From: Apophysomyces variabilis
Lineage: Eukaryota > Mucoromycota > Mucoromycetes > Mucorales > Mucoraceae
Direction of reading: 5' to 3'
NCBI GenBank assembly: GCA_002749535.1
Contig: MZZL01000138.1
Coordinates: 248,001 to 312,000, forward strand
Length of the DNA: 64,000 nucleotides
A program made the translations under genes and the position numbers. Numbering within the stretch: position 1 is the stretch's first letter; every line of letters begins with the position of its first letter. The notes under the pieces were generated by a model that was not told the DNA's origin, ran no database searches, and was given only the letters and a program-made list of their open reading frames with translations. This document shows, one piece after another, positions 12,213 to 23,677 of the stretch.

Positions 12213-13495
12213 ATGGATGTCTCTCAACACAAAGATCAGAAAGACGCTCCTTTCAAAAGCTGGTGGAAAAGAGTAACCCATTCCAAACAATCACACCAAA
12301 AACAAGGTAACGGGCAATAGAAACGTAAAAGGAATGGATTCCATAACCAACCACTTACAGATCAAGGTCATGTCTTTGGTGTGCCCTTGGAGGATAGTGT
12401 TCGATGTGCACGCGCTGCCATTGCTTATGTCGATAATGATGTACAATACGTGGGCTTTATTCCGATCATCGTCGCAAAATGTGGCTCATTTCTAAAAGAT
12501 CAAGGTAAGCACACACTCGGAACAAACTGATGGAAATGGAAAAAGAGAAATTAAAAAAAAAAAAAGGAAAATAATAACCTTCTATGTTTAGGGTTATATA
12601 CGGAAGGCGTGTTTCGCATGAGTGGCAGGTAGGCTCACAAAGCCGCACGCAAATGCTATATGTTTACGCCTGAACTTTCTTTTTAGTGCGAAACGTATAG
12701 GTCAACTACAACAAACATTTAACACAGCACCAGATTATGGTCGACAATTGGATTGGAAAGGCTATTCAGTACACGACACTGCCAACGTGCTTCGCCGATT
12801 TTTGAACTATCTGCCAGAACCAGTCATAGTACACCGCTTGTATCAACCATTCCGAGATGTCATTGGTAAGTCCTGGCTATCACAGGAAGATGCGAAACTG
12901 GACACAGTTGACCGATGGCTTTCCTTTTTCTGCAGCATCTGATTCAAGTGAGAAAGAAAAAGTAATGTCCTATCAATACTTGATCGAGCAATTACCACAA
13001 CACCATCAGTACTTGCTATTCTATCTGTTGGATCTACTTTCGCTCTTCAGTCAAAACGGACATATTACCAAGATGGATACCTTCAACCTCGCATCAGTCT
13101 TCACCCCTGGAATGTTACTGGATCCTGAACATTCAATGAACCCAGCTCACTACAAACTGTCTCAGAAAGTCATTCAGTTCCTGATTGAGCATCAACACTG
13201 TTTCAAGATGCCCAAATCCTCATGGTTTACTATTCCTGCACCAGGAGACGCGACACTTATTCCTGCTCTGGAAACTTATGCTCAGCCGCCAAAGGTGGCA
13301 CCGTTACCTCCTACATCATTGGATGTCTCGCATGCCAAAAACAAACAACACTCTTACACAACGCTTCATCGTTCGAAAACGGCACCATCGAAACGTTCGC
13401 GTTATGGAGCCAATGATCCGCTGCAAGTCGTCCGGTTGAACAAAGCCTTCACTACGGGAGGCCATCGACTACCACCACCAACATCGCAATCGTAA
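12213..13495 (+). CDS. RhoGAP-domain protein
   Basis: Five exons (12213..12306, 12361..12504, 12592..12628, 12687..12865, 12936..13495) encode 337 aa. After a short basic N-terminus the RhoGAP domain begins near residue 38 (GVPLEDSVRCA). The catalytic arginine finger is Arg88 in LYTEGVFRMSGSAKRI, which is assembled across two introns. The later helices (YLPEPVIVHRLYQPF, LFYLLDLLSLFSQN, KMDTFNLASVFTPGML) follow the family order, and the domain ends near residue 245. The tail is basic and Pro/Ser-rich with no further domain. It should stimulate GTP hydrolysis by a Rho-type GTPase (Rho1, Cdc42 or Rac) and so affect polarity or actin. No BAR, SH2 or LIM domain is present, which separates it from the larger fungal RhoGAPs. 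The target GTPase cannot be told from the sequence. Confidence 0.9.
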
Positions 13496-16400
13496 ATTGA
13501 ACCATTCCTATCCCCTTTTCTTCCTTTTTTGTTATGTAATTAATCTGTATTTTATCGCATTTGCTGTGCAACTGCATTATCCATATTTGAGACTCCAAAG
13601 AAAAGAAATACATACATACACGCATATATACATACATGGAGATATAGAACTGCCAGTAATGTGATCGGAAGAAGTTGACTGTGATCTGACGGATTGAGTA
13701 TCCACTGATTGCGAATGTATATTTCGGCCTTTCCAAAGCATTTGCACTAACGCATAGAATAATATATATTGATGGTTTACCTATCCTGCGTGAAGTATTC
13801 ATTGGCTCTATGGTAGCTAAGACTTTATAACGGTGTCTCGTTTCTTTCCGAAAGTAGTCGGACGGAATGAATAATGTTGGGCGGATCAAGCTCTGGGACC
13901 ATATACTCAACGAGTGTTTCTCTGTTCAACATCCCTTAGACATACCAATGACGCATCGAAACTTCTGCGGAAAATCATTTCTGGAAAGACACAGTTTCTT
14001 GTTTCCTGTGCATGAGATAGCACCTTCAATGGCCACCTCATACCATGAAATATGAGTAAACCGTACCATCGGGCCTGTTTATTGAAGCTCGCTCCTATTT
14101 AAAGATCAAGTAGGATGCTAATAAGCTATTGGTTGGTAAACATGTGGAATTTACTGTAATTGATGCAGTTGCCCGACAATCAATTTGACGGGATTAAGTC
14201 CTGGTTGATCTTCTTATACATACAGTAATAGTAAACCTTAAAATACCCAGAGGAGCTGTCGGCTGCTTTTCACTCGGCATGTCTATGCAAAGACTCTGAG
14301 ATCCATGCAAAAGTTCCTTGTTGAAGCATTGTTCAATTCCTTGTATAAACCCTTCATTAACAGCTACTTCATAGCAGCGGTTGAAATAGAGGAACGGAGC
14401 AATAGGTGATGCGTCTTGCGGAAACGAAATGAACTTCCGTAATTTCATTTATTGAATCGAAGCGGAGTTGCGTCTCCGTTAGTGCAATGGACTAAGCCAG
14501 CGCGTCAAACGTATACGCGTTCCTTCTACAAGACATTTGATAACTTTCTTCGCAGATATAAAAAAAATATGGCATTATAATTATATTTTGAATAGAGAAG
14601 CATACTGATAGAATATCATCCATGTTATCGCGGCGGAATATCTTCACAACACCTACCAACCAGTGTTATGCATAATGTCACTGTTTGACTGGATTGTGTT
14701 CATTTGCGGGAACTTGACTTTGTTATTAAAAAGCTCCCTCAAAGATATGGAATTGCTTAAATGTACAAATATACGAGTAAGCCAAACACAATAAATGCTT
14801 CCATTGGCGGAGAACAACGTCCAAAGCGTGGAAGAAGATCTCCATACCTATGAAGGAAAGAAAGTGAATGTCATTGTTCCGGAAAAAAAAGCAGTAAAGA
14901 AGAAAACTTACAAGTGGGTGTAAAATTAAGAAGACCACGTCTGATACAGAAAAAAGAGTAAAAAGATCGGCTGTCAGGCGAAATTGACTGCTGGTTTTTA
15001 CAGTAAAGAATCTCTTGGCAACCCGTCGGCAGTATGCCCGGACGCGAATCACGATGTCACAACCATTGCCAAGGACATCCTATACACCATTGTTGCTAGT
15101 CATGCAATTACTGAATCTATGTATCCACTTGCATTTTTATTCAGCAGAGACCATTCGTCTGTACCCGTGAGACAATGATTATCTTTTCTGAAACAGTGCG
15201 GATTCTCTCCAGCCAAAATTACCATCGATCGTAACAACCGTGGAAGAAAATGCAATCGGCAGGCATATATCCTTCTGATATCTCAATCCAACGAAGATGC
15301 TTTCACTTTGCTAGAGCTTGGATGGAGAAAGCCAAAAGCTAGGTCAAAGGCAATAAAGAAGTACGCCATGAAATCGCGGCATCATTGCGATCGCTTATGT
15401 ACGAAGGAGAACTCTCGATTTTTGATGAAGAAATTGAGATCATTTTAATTCCCACTTTGCTGTATACCATGATTATATGATTTACCTATAGAGAAGCTAT
15501 TTTTTAGAGGACAGGTTTAGGCATAGATCTCAAAGAAGGAACGAAGGTGCTTACTTCTCTTTCAGCAATGGCTCGTTCAACTCGATAATGCTTCTTGTAT
15601 TGACAGATAAGATTACTTGTTCAAAATTTCAGATGCGTTCTTGGTGATTTCAAGACGGCCTGATACACTCTTCCTGTGATAGAGGAATTGAGCTGTTCGT
15701 CTACAGATTTTGTAGTTAATGCATTACGATATAACCTACTTCACTTTCCACCCACTACCTTTCCTCCCTAACATACCAACAGTGTAGTATCTTTTCTTAT
15801 AATCATATTTCCTTTTTCTCAGTGCTTTGTACATTTCTCATAGATTTCTAAATCTATTTCTTTTTTAATTAGGGCTGAAACCCCAATGAAATGTGATCAT
15901 ACAAAAAGGCACTGGGCCGTTCCGTGAAGCAGTTGGATTGCACCGCATCGGTAAGCTTTATAATAATTAATCCGTTTGATCTTCTTTAACCTTGTGCACT
16001 TAATAAAAAACAGGCTGCGCTTAAGAAACGGTCATCGACACCAATATACCCTGTGCTGATCACAACGACCAAATTCTGCACCGAGCTTCAACTTGCCCGC
16101 ACCAACAACGCCTTGGTAAATACCGGAATTAAGGAAATAGACAAATCACCCTAATAGATCTCCTTAGAAGCAGCAGAGGTGCACCCTCTGAATGTATTAG
16201 TAACCATTGTTCACATCCCTTAACAATAGTTTACAGAAAAAAAAGAGAGGAAAATGGAAATACTGAACTTGTTGCAGGTGGAAAACCGTGATAAGAATGC
16301 TGACAAGAACATCAGAGGACTTTTCCCAAATTACGCACAACAGCAAACGTTGTATTGCCGCCCTGCTGCTCTGCAGCGGGACAGCCTCTTGTACATGTGC

Positions 16401-17225
16401 TATTTAAGAATACCTAATAAACTCCACTTGCTTACTTGAGGACGTTTATCACTTCTCAACATTACTTATGATTCCCACCTTCTAAGGTTGGAACCCGCAT
16501 ACTCGTCTCCTTCTCCCTGATCCTAATTTATGCATGAAATTGCATCCTTTACTGCAAGCTGTACACACATTGTTTGCTTTATCGTGTGCGTTCCATAGTA
16601 TGATAGATTGAAAATACGTTTCAGCAGAAGTTGGTTTCCATTCCCTTCTGTTTACTGCTGCAGGAGTTTGGCCGCAGCTAACATGGCAAACCATAGTTAG
16701 CCTGGTCTCTCTGCAAGCGGGTGCCTTAGCCGGTGCCGTTTTCGGCAAGCATTCAGCCAGGATCCATTAAATTATGTTTAAAGATGTCTATTTATTTAAC
16801 TCTCTTGGTGATGATTGCATAGTAGGGATTCCTGTGAACCTTCAGCGATGGTCAGCCCAAAGGGGATGATAGAGTATATACACCGGTTATCGACCTGTTC
16901 TCCGATAACCACTTCTAAAGTGGTAAGACAGTAAGGATCTGCTGTTCAGTTCATCTGTTCAAAACGGATTTGGGCCCTAGAATTTGCCTTTTCTTCAACT
17001 GTTCAACACAGTGAGGTGTCGCCTTCGGGCGTTAGAGGTAAGAAATAATATCAGTTGACCCGAAGTATATTTTTTTTTTCTTACGGTCTTTCGCCCAATT
17101 TTTTGTTTCCAATGATGACGTATATGCTGGTGCGAACAGCCGGTCCCGTTTTCGGATGAAGCAAGGCCAATCTTTCAAACAAACACCCTAGCCTATCTTT
17201 CGAACAAACACCCTACTCGATTGCA
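13496..17225. other. gene-poor intergenic region, 3.7 kb
   Basis: A TA-rich 3' flank of the RhoGAP gene comes first. A two-exon coding relic on the minus strand (14653..15079) is listed separately. On the plus strand about 15341..15475 is open after a plausible acceptor (GCTAG) and reads as an acidic helical segment (for example VRHEIAASLRSLMYEGE) that I do not recognise. The rest shows only scattered short open frames. Confidence 0.45.
14653..15079 (-). pseudogene. coding relic resembling the multi-span membrane protein at 50.3-51.8 kb
   Basis: Two segments (14912..15079 and 14653..14847) join across a 64-nt intron with consensus ends (GTAAGT and CATAG) and give 120 aa in one frame to a stop. 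Upstream, an in-phase acceptor (TATAG) precedes the first segment, but no start exon was found. The product has two hydrophobic helices (for example LFTLFSVSDVVFLILHPL and NGSIYCVWLTRIFVHL) placed after a VRxY motif. That order resembles the membrane protein at 50258..51844 (VRLY, then helices before the DFPWQFGF segment). It is too short and lacks the later helices, so a truncated or decayed paralogue is the best guess. An unrelated short gene is the alternative. Confidence 0.35.
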
Positions 17226-17627
17226 ATGCCCGTTACCAAGATCGTCAGCTCTCCCCACTTTAGTTTCATTACTCCCGAAAAGCTCATTCGCAGGTATGAA
17301 GAAAACAGAATGGCAGATGGGAATTAGGGGACATTGCACGCGCATAGAGAGTGAGAAAGAGTGTAGATAGTGTTAACGCTATGATTCCCACACTCCTCGT
17401 TCCCAACGTCTTTTTTATTCTTTGTTGCGGTTCCAGACTTTTCTGATACTGATATTCTATTGATTCTCTATTCTAGCGTGCCTTCTTTGGCCACGTGGGG
17501 TGCAGCAGCAGGTGTTGCTCTTGCCTTGTTTGGTTCTGACGTGCCATTGGTCAAGCAGGATGTCTTGAGCAAGATTCCCGTTGCTGGCAGCTATTGGGCC
17601 GTTCCTGCCGCCGCTGACGAAGAATAA
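17226..17627 (+). CDS. QCR10: cytochrome bc1 complex subunit 10 (Qcr10-like)
   Basis: Two exons (17226..17293 and 17477..17627) encode a 72-aa protein with a 183-nt intron, long for this window. The N-terminal half ends in a basic LIRR motif, then comes a Ser/Ala/Gly-rich single membrane helix (SLATWGAAAGVALALFGSDV) and the tail VLSKIPVAGSYW, all typical of fungal Qcr10, the smallest subunit of mitochondrial complex III. It is expected in the inner mitochondrial membrane beside the Rieske protein, where it helps complex stability without a catalytic role. Length and order agree with the family. The intron holds a C/T-rich 3' part before the CTATTCTAG acceptor. Confidence 0.85.
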
Positions 17628-18133
17628 ACAGACGGTTGGAGGACCCCTCTCTTTTCTTTTTGTCTCCTAATAAGGTGTGTACTTTTTTAACCAAGCCACC
17701 GTTACAGAGTAGGTTGTCAAACTCGTGCTGATGCAGCAGTTTTCATGTAGTTCGATCCGTATTGCCGAGGAACGAGTTGGAAAAGACGAAATAAATCAAA
17801 AATAGAGAGAGGAGATCAATAGCTATAAAATAAAATAAAATAAGCATATTTAGATATTCTTTCTTTCTTTTTCGTTGTGGCATTAGCCAATGCAATATAA
17901 TCTCAGCCTTTTTTTAATATGTATAGGCGAATGAAATCCTATCGTTTAAAACAAAAATGCAATTGAAACATGACATACGTGTGCATGGAATTGTATACGT
18001 TCTCTTCGCGTTACGTTACTGTATAGCGGAAATCCAAGTTAAAAAAAAAAAAGGCACGTCCCTCTCCCTGACAGCTGGCGTTTGTAGAACTAGAAGAAGT
18101 TGTTATTCTGTTTGATTATGACTCCGTTCTCCT
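17628..18133. other. intergenic between Qcr10 and the CRH-like gene
   Basis: This is the 3' flank of Qcr10, with AATAAA-like sequence near 17790 and an (AAAAT)n-like run near 17828, followed by the promoter of the wall enzyme. An A-run lies at about 18042. No gene is seen. Confidence 0.5.
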
Positions 18134-18141
18134 TATATAAA
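18134..18141 (+). promoter_or_regulatory. TATA box of the CRH-like gene
   Basis: A perfect TATATAAA lies 76 bases before the ATG at 18218, followed by a pyrimidine-rich leader. The spacing is right for a fungal TATA-driven gene and supports the chosen start, which also begins a signal peptide. Confidence 0.6.
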
Positions 18142-18217
18142 CGCCCTCTTTTTTCCTATTTTCAGACCTCTTCATCTTCTCTTTATTTTCCTTCCTTACT
18201 TACCCTGATCTCTAAAT

Positions 18218-19650
18218 ATGAGATTGCTACCCCTTCTTGCCCTTGCTTTGATCCAGTCCTTGGAACTTGTCCGTGCCGCTGATCCCCGGCCTGTCTGCCG
18301 CAATTACCATACGGATTTCTCCAAATCCATGGGTGAATGGTTTGAAGTGGATAACTTCAAACATACCAGTGAAGTTACTAAGGATGGTCTAATGATCAAA
18401 TTGATTCCTCCCAAGACTATCCAGACATTGAGACAAGCAGGCTCAGGTTAGGACAGAAGAAAAAAGAAAAGGACCTCTTCCTTTCTAGATGTGAAATTGT
18501 TTCTCTAAACGTCTGTAAAATCTAGGTCTTCCTTATAACAAGTATGAAGGTCAAGGCGCCACCTTTAACGCGACCTCATTGATGCATTACGGTCGTATCT
18601 CGGCCAAGATCAAGGCTGCTCCTGCTGGAGGAGCTGTTACAGCCTTTATTTTGATTGCCGATAATGGTGATGAGATTGACTTTGAGTTTGTAGGAGGTAA
18701 ATATAACTCAACAAAGAAACAAAAAAAATGAGGCGATCGACCGGGTATTAACAAAAGGGGCAATTGCTTTTCTTTTTAAACTTTTTCACAATTTAAGCTG
18801 ACCCAAGACATGTCCAGTAAGTTGAAACACAGATGATGAGATGTTGTATTGCAGTGAACGAAAATAACTTACCCTCATCCCCCCCGTCGCGCGTTCTAGG
18901 ACAAACTACTTCTGGGGAAAGAACATCGTCTATGGTGTTAATGGTGGCAACCATCCTGTGCCTGGATCGGCTTACGATGAATTCCATACCTACACTATGG
19001 ACTGGTAAGTAGAAAAATATGTCGATATATACCTAACAAGTGTTTACTAAAACTGCTTCTAAACAAGGTCTCCTGAACGTATTGAATGGTCAGTCGATGG
19101 TCGGGTAGTCCGTACAAAGACCAGAGCTCAGACTTACCGCAACGGTGTCTATCAATATCCTTCCGCCCCTGCGTAAGTGCCTTTCTTGGCTTCTTTTCAC
19201 CTGATGTATGGTTAAACTTATCACAACCCCCCTTTTTTATCCTTCTTCTTTCCGGGAAAAACTATTTAGTCGTGCCCAGATTGGTCTTTGGGACGGAAGT
19301 ACTGCACCCGGTACTGCCCAATGGTGCAATGGACCAATTGATGTTAGTATCTTTAATTTGGTTCGAGACCCTGTACTCATTCTAATCTATACTATCTTAT
19401 CCAGTGGCATAAAAATAAGAACATTGCTGCCTATATCAAGGAAATCGAGGTGACTTGCAACCCACAATACAACAAGGTCGAGGAATTGAAGGACAAGCCT
19501 ACCAAACCTACCAAACCCACCAAGCCTACTGGTAAGGGTAAGGGTACTGACAAGAACAAGAAGAAGAACAACAACAAGAACAAGAGCAAGAAGAAGCCTA
19601 ATAAGAAAAGTCCCAAGAAGCCAAGCAAGCCAAAGTCCAAGAAACATTAA
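18218..19650 (+). CDS. GH16 CRH-type transglycosylase with Lys-rich tail
   Basis: Seven exons (18218..18446, 18526..18696, 18798..18816, 18900..19004, 19068..19172, 19270..19342, 19405..19650) encode 315 aa. A signal peptide covers about residues 1-20. The catalytic GH16 motif is DEIDFE at 125-130 (Glu126 and Glu130 expected as nucleophile and acid/base), followed by QTNYFWGK and the WSPERIEWSVDG strand typical of Crh1/Utr2. These enzymes join chitin chains to glucan in the cell wall. The domain ends with conserved cysteines near WCNGPID and EVTCNP. The tail is a threonine/proline linker (KPTKPTKPTKPTG) followed by about 40 residues that are mostly Lys and Asn. No hydrophobic GPI-attachment segment is present, unlike the yeast enzymes. 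Exon 3 is a 19-base microexon. Confidence 0.92.
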
Positions 19651-20416
19651 CATGTCAAAGTAAATGATCTCTGAAGACATAGACACGAAACTGTCGATCA
19701 GTAATAATAATAATAATAAAAATAGCTTTTATTTTAGTTTATCCTCGGGATCGTTTGTGAACCGTTTCACAAAGCAACTGAAACAATGATCGTACACGAG
19801 GGTCTTGTACCTCATTAGAACAAGAGGTGCATAAATCGAAATACATAGTAAATTCTGTTTACTATTTGTGTGATACGTAGCCTACTTATTCTCTTTTATT
19901 AATTGTATCATGCAGATTCACTGAAAATAAACTTCCGCGAGATATACATAGATATAGCACCCTACAAGGCAGTTGCTCAGAAAATGCGTGACACAACACG
20001 TTCGGACATATAACGTTCGTTTCTTTAAGTGGCTGCAAAAGTGGACAATTCGATCCGAAGACCATGATTGTTGTCATCAAAAACGAATACGTTTTATTAA
20101 CGAGAGGCATCTGAAAGAAATGAAAATTGGATTACATGCTCATGGTGATGGCTTGTCATTGGATTTGTTTCTGATTAGTTTCAAAAATCACAAATCGAGT
20201 CACTGCGTTACTCTCTCACCCAACATGAGCAACCTATAGATAAGAAGGGTAGATCTATGATTTACTTTTTGTTTGTTATGGCAACACGTCTTTATGGAAA
20301 TCTCTAGTCTGGTTGTCAATCGTAAGAAAGCAAACAGACACATTCCTGTATTTGATTGCAACTTAAGAGGAATGTCAAGCTGAACTTTGTTTTTGGTTTT
20401 TTTTTTTTTTTTTTTC
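19651..20416. other. intergenic with (AAT)n and likely poly(A) site of the CRH-like gene
   Basis: A short AAT repeat (about 19703-19719) leads into AATAAA at 19715..19720, a probable poly(A) signal 65 bases after the stop. The rest has no recognised gene. The stretch ends in a T-run (about 20397-20415) that abuts the assembly gap. Missing 5' exons of the downstream anillin-like gene could begin here. Confidence 0.5.
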
Positions 20417-21105
20417 NNNNNNNNNNNNNNNNNNNNNNNNNNNNNNNNNNNNNNNNNNNNNNNNNNNNNNNNNNNNNNNNNNNNNNNNNNNNNNNNNNNN
20501 NNNNNNNNNNNNNNNNNNNNNNNNNNNNNNNNNNNNNNNNNNNNNNNNNNNNNNNNNNNNNNNNNNNNNNNNNNNNNNNNNNNNNNNNNNNNNNNNNNNN
20601 NNNNNNNNNNNNNNNNNNNNNNNNNNNNNNNNNNNNNNNNNNNNNNNNNNNNNNNNNNNNNNNNNNNNNNNNNNNNNNNNNNNNNNNNNNNNNNNNNNNN
20701 NNNNNNNNNNNNNNNNNNNNNNNNNNNNNNNNNNNNNNNNNNNNNNNNNNNNNNNNNNNNNNNNNNNNNNNNNNNNNNNNNNNNNNNNNNNNNNNNNNNN
20801 NNNNNNNNNNNNNNNNNNNNNNNNNNNNNNNNNNNNNNNNNNNNNNNNNNNNNNNNNNNNNNNNNNNNNNNNNNNNNNNNNNNNNNNNNNNNNNNNNNNN
20901 NNNNNNNNNNNNNNNNNNNNNNNNNNNNNNNNNNNNNNNNNNNNNNNNNNNNNNNNNNNNNNNNNNNNNNNNNNNNNNNNNNNNNNNNNNNNNNNNNNNN
21001 NNNNNNNNNNNNNNNNNNNNNNNNNNNNNNNNNNNNNNNNNNNNNNNNNNNNNNNNNNNNNNNNNNNNNNNNNNNNNNNNNNNNNNNNNNNNNNNNNNNN
21101 NNNNN
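20417..21105. other. assembly gap (689 N)
   Basis: This is an unbroken run of N. It is bordered on both sides by T-runs on the plus strand (about 19 T before, 17 T after), so the break probably lies at a long poly-T or T-rich repeat. It removes the start of the anillin-like gene. Confidence 0.98.
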
Positions 21106-21143
21106 TTTTTTTTTTTTTTTTTACCTTGCTTTCAATGTTCCAG

Positions 21144-23677
21144 TTTGCCATTCATCAAGATCGAATCACTTTACCTCCCCGTGCGCTGTGGAAAGAGACC
21201 TTTGCACGATGGAAAGCAAACCGATTTCTGAAACGCGTAGTCCCCGCGGATGGTCAGTCTGCAGGAAAGAAAATGTCGCTGAAGCAACATGCCTTTCAAT
21301 ATTTTGATCACATCATTACGAAACCTCCTCCTGCTATTATTGCACCACCCTCTTTGACATCCTCGTCATCATCCACCCCTCATACAAAGTCCAAACCATC
21401 AAGCCATGTCTCCGATCCTTGTCTATCCCTATCCCAACAATCCCTTGAACCCGTTACAGGAAATCAAAAAGAACATCCTCAGTCACCGCCCGATGACGGG
21501 AACGAGCTAGCAGCATGGGAAAGGGAAGAAGAAAATGAAAAGACAAACGGAATGGACCCAGCGTATCATCAGGTTTCTTCTTCATGTTCTTCTTCCTCGT
21601 CTTCTGTCTGCGAGGATGAACCGCCATCATTGAAAAGAATATCCTCTAAAAGCCAGACCCTTTCCAAAGTCCCTACACTGGAACGGATCCATCGGGCATT
21701 GCCACCCCTTCCTGATTCACCCTCTGTGTATTCATCTCGTCGCATTGGTACCACAGGCATGCCCGTCCGTTCAGATTCACTTCAGAATCCCAAAATCGGA
21801 AGCAAACTGCAACTACGGAGAGCCGCTACCTGGCTAGGCCGACCTCTGCAGAAACTATTATCCTCTCCCCAGCTTCATCAGGTCGGTCGCCTAGTGAGTT
21901 CCAGTAGTGCCAAGCATATTTCGCACGACAAACCTTTCGATGATGTCGCCAAATGGTTCGCGTCGGAGAATTCTCTCTCCTGTCATGAAGCGTTCACAAC
22001 GAGTGAAGAAGACGAAATAGCAAAAACCGGAGACAAAGAGATTATCACAAAGAATAGTTTACAGCCGGCGGACGTGAAGAGGTAAAAAAGTCACTTGCGG
22101 CAATATACATCTGTACGTTGCATGCACGTCAACTGAATGAGATGAATTTTTTTTATATAGGCCTTCCGTCTCTGCTGCCCGTTATCATCCATTTCTCAGA
22201 AGCGTCAATGAGAAGACATTTCTCCATTGTAAAGGTAAATGAAAAAAAGAAGAAAAAAAACACAACTACAAGCCCTTTGTACTTCATCTTCAAAGAGTTT
22301 TCGCTAAACAAAGTCGACACTATTATCCCTTCTGTTCTTTCGTTTTATTTATAGTTGTACAGATCACCAATCACGCATCTTCGCGAAGTAGGTATCCTTT
22401 TCTTTTTACTATAGCTGAAAGAGAAAGAAAAGGAAAGGATAGAAACGGTATTCATCTGAAATGTTTTAGGTTATCGTTATGAATTGTCATTGCAAGTCAA
22501 CGGCAATACAAAATGTTCTCATCATAGTGCAATGAAAAAGACGGCCAAGAACGTGAGCATGGATAAGCCCGGCATGTCAATGTCATTGTAAGTCTCTATT
22601 TTATCTTTTTGCAAAGTCTTGCCCAAGTTGATTTCGCTTGGTTTTTTTTTCTAGGGAATTTTCCGAACCGTTTAATTTGAGTTTCGCAGTTGCTGTACGA
22701 CCGGTTCGCCGTTCATTAGGGACCAGTCTTGCCAACCTCTGGCGCGGTCGACGCAAATCAAAAGCATCCATACCACCGGAAACGATGGAAATGGTTGGTA
22801 TGACTTCTTCTATAGCGATAGAGCATTTGGACTCTCTGGAAGAAAAGAGCAGCCATTGTTACAAGATTCGAAACGCCTGTGGAAAAGAGACCAAAGATTT
22901 CGATATGGAACTCACGGTTGAATTCGAGATTCAGCGAAAAGCGGTGCCCGTTTCAGTCACGTATCCTTGGGCTAACCTGGTGCATTCGTCGGCGCTATCC
23001 AAGGTCACAAAAGACGAAGAGTGGAATGAAGACGAGGAAGAGAAGGAGAGTCAGCTTGATCCGGCATTGGTAGCCCAGGCAATTGAGCGTTGCAAACAAG
23101 GCGACTACTTAACCATCTACGTACGTAGCATGGGATTTCCCGTAAGTCCACTTTCTTTTGCCCTTTCCGACGTTATATTTGGACATGGGCTGATGTTTCC
23201 TTTTTTTTTTCTCTTTTTTTTTCCTCGGTGAAGATATGGAAACGATACTGGGTGACTTTATGGGATGGTTATCTTGAGTTGCGTGATTTTACATTCGAGG
23301 TAAAACAAAGGAAATTGTCAGGGGGGCTTTTATGGTTAAAAAATGGAGTTATTGCTGCTGCTTAGAGTAAGGGACCTGCAAGCATCATCCCACTTCATCC
23401 GCTGCTTAGTGTGTCCAGACCGACGGAGGAAGACAGGGAAAACATGTGCATCAAGGGCAAACAGGGTCTTGTTGTCCTCTTTGACCGTAGTAAAGCCATG
23501 GTGGTTCAACCTGTTCGATTAGAGGAAAACGAAGACCTGGTTGGCAAGATGTATATGTTTGCAGACAGTTATACCCATAGTTTGCATTGGCGACGAGCGC
23601 TCCAGTCGTATGTGGACAAGAATTCGGATACCCAACTATACAACGAAAATGGCGTTGACGTGCGTTTTCTATGGTAG
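21144..23677 (+). CDS. anillin-like protein with C-terminal PH domain (5' end missing)
   Basis: Seven exons are visible (21144..22081, 22161..22234, 22355..22387, 22470..22587, 22655..23141, 23234..23299, 23366..23677), giving 675 aa to a TAG stop. The first begins at an acceptor (TTCCAG) just after the gap, so upstream exons are lost. The N-terminal part is Ser/Pro-rich and low in structure. An anillin-homology segment follows (FLRSVNEKTFLHCK, then a beta-rich stretch ending YRYELSLQVNG), and then a PH domain (GDYLTIYVRSMGFPIWKRYW, VTLWDGYLELRDF, ending HSLHWRRALQSYV). This order matches fungal Mid1/Mid2/Bud4-type anillins, which scaffold septins and the contractile ring at the cortex. The assignment to anillin and not another PH scaffold is by motif pattern. 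Confidence 0.75.

Noticed and set aside
13452..13910. 152-codon minus-strand frame overlapping the RhoGAP end
   Set aside because: It covers the RhoGAP 3' flank, has repetitive Tyr/Met stretches from TA-rich DNA and no domain or splice support.
14470..14520. tRNA-like D-arm sequence (around TAGTGCAATGGACTAAG)
   Set aside because: No matching anticodon stem or T-loop GTTCGA motif follows in the expected place, so no tRNA can be supported.
21126..21143. Apparent start of the anillin-like protein directly after the gap
   Set aside because: The codon is TTG within a pyrimidine tract that ends in a good acceptor (TTCCAG); it is intron sequence, not a start.
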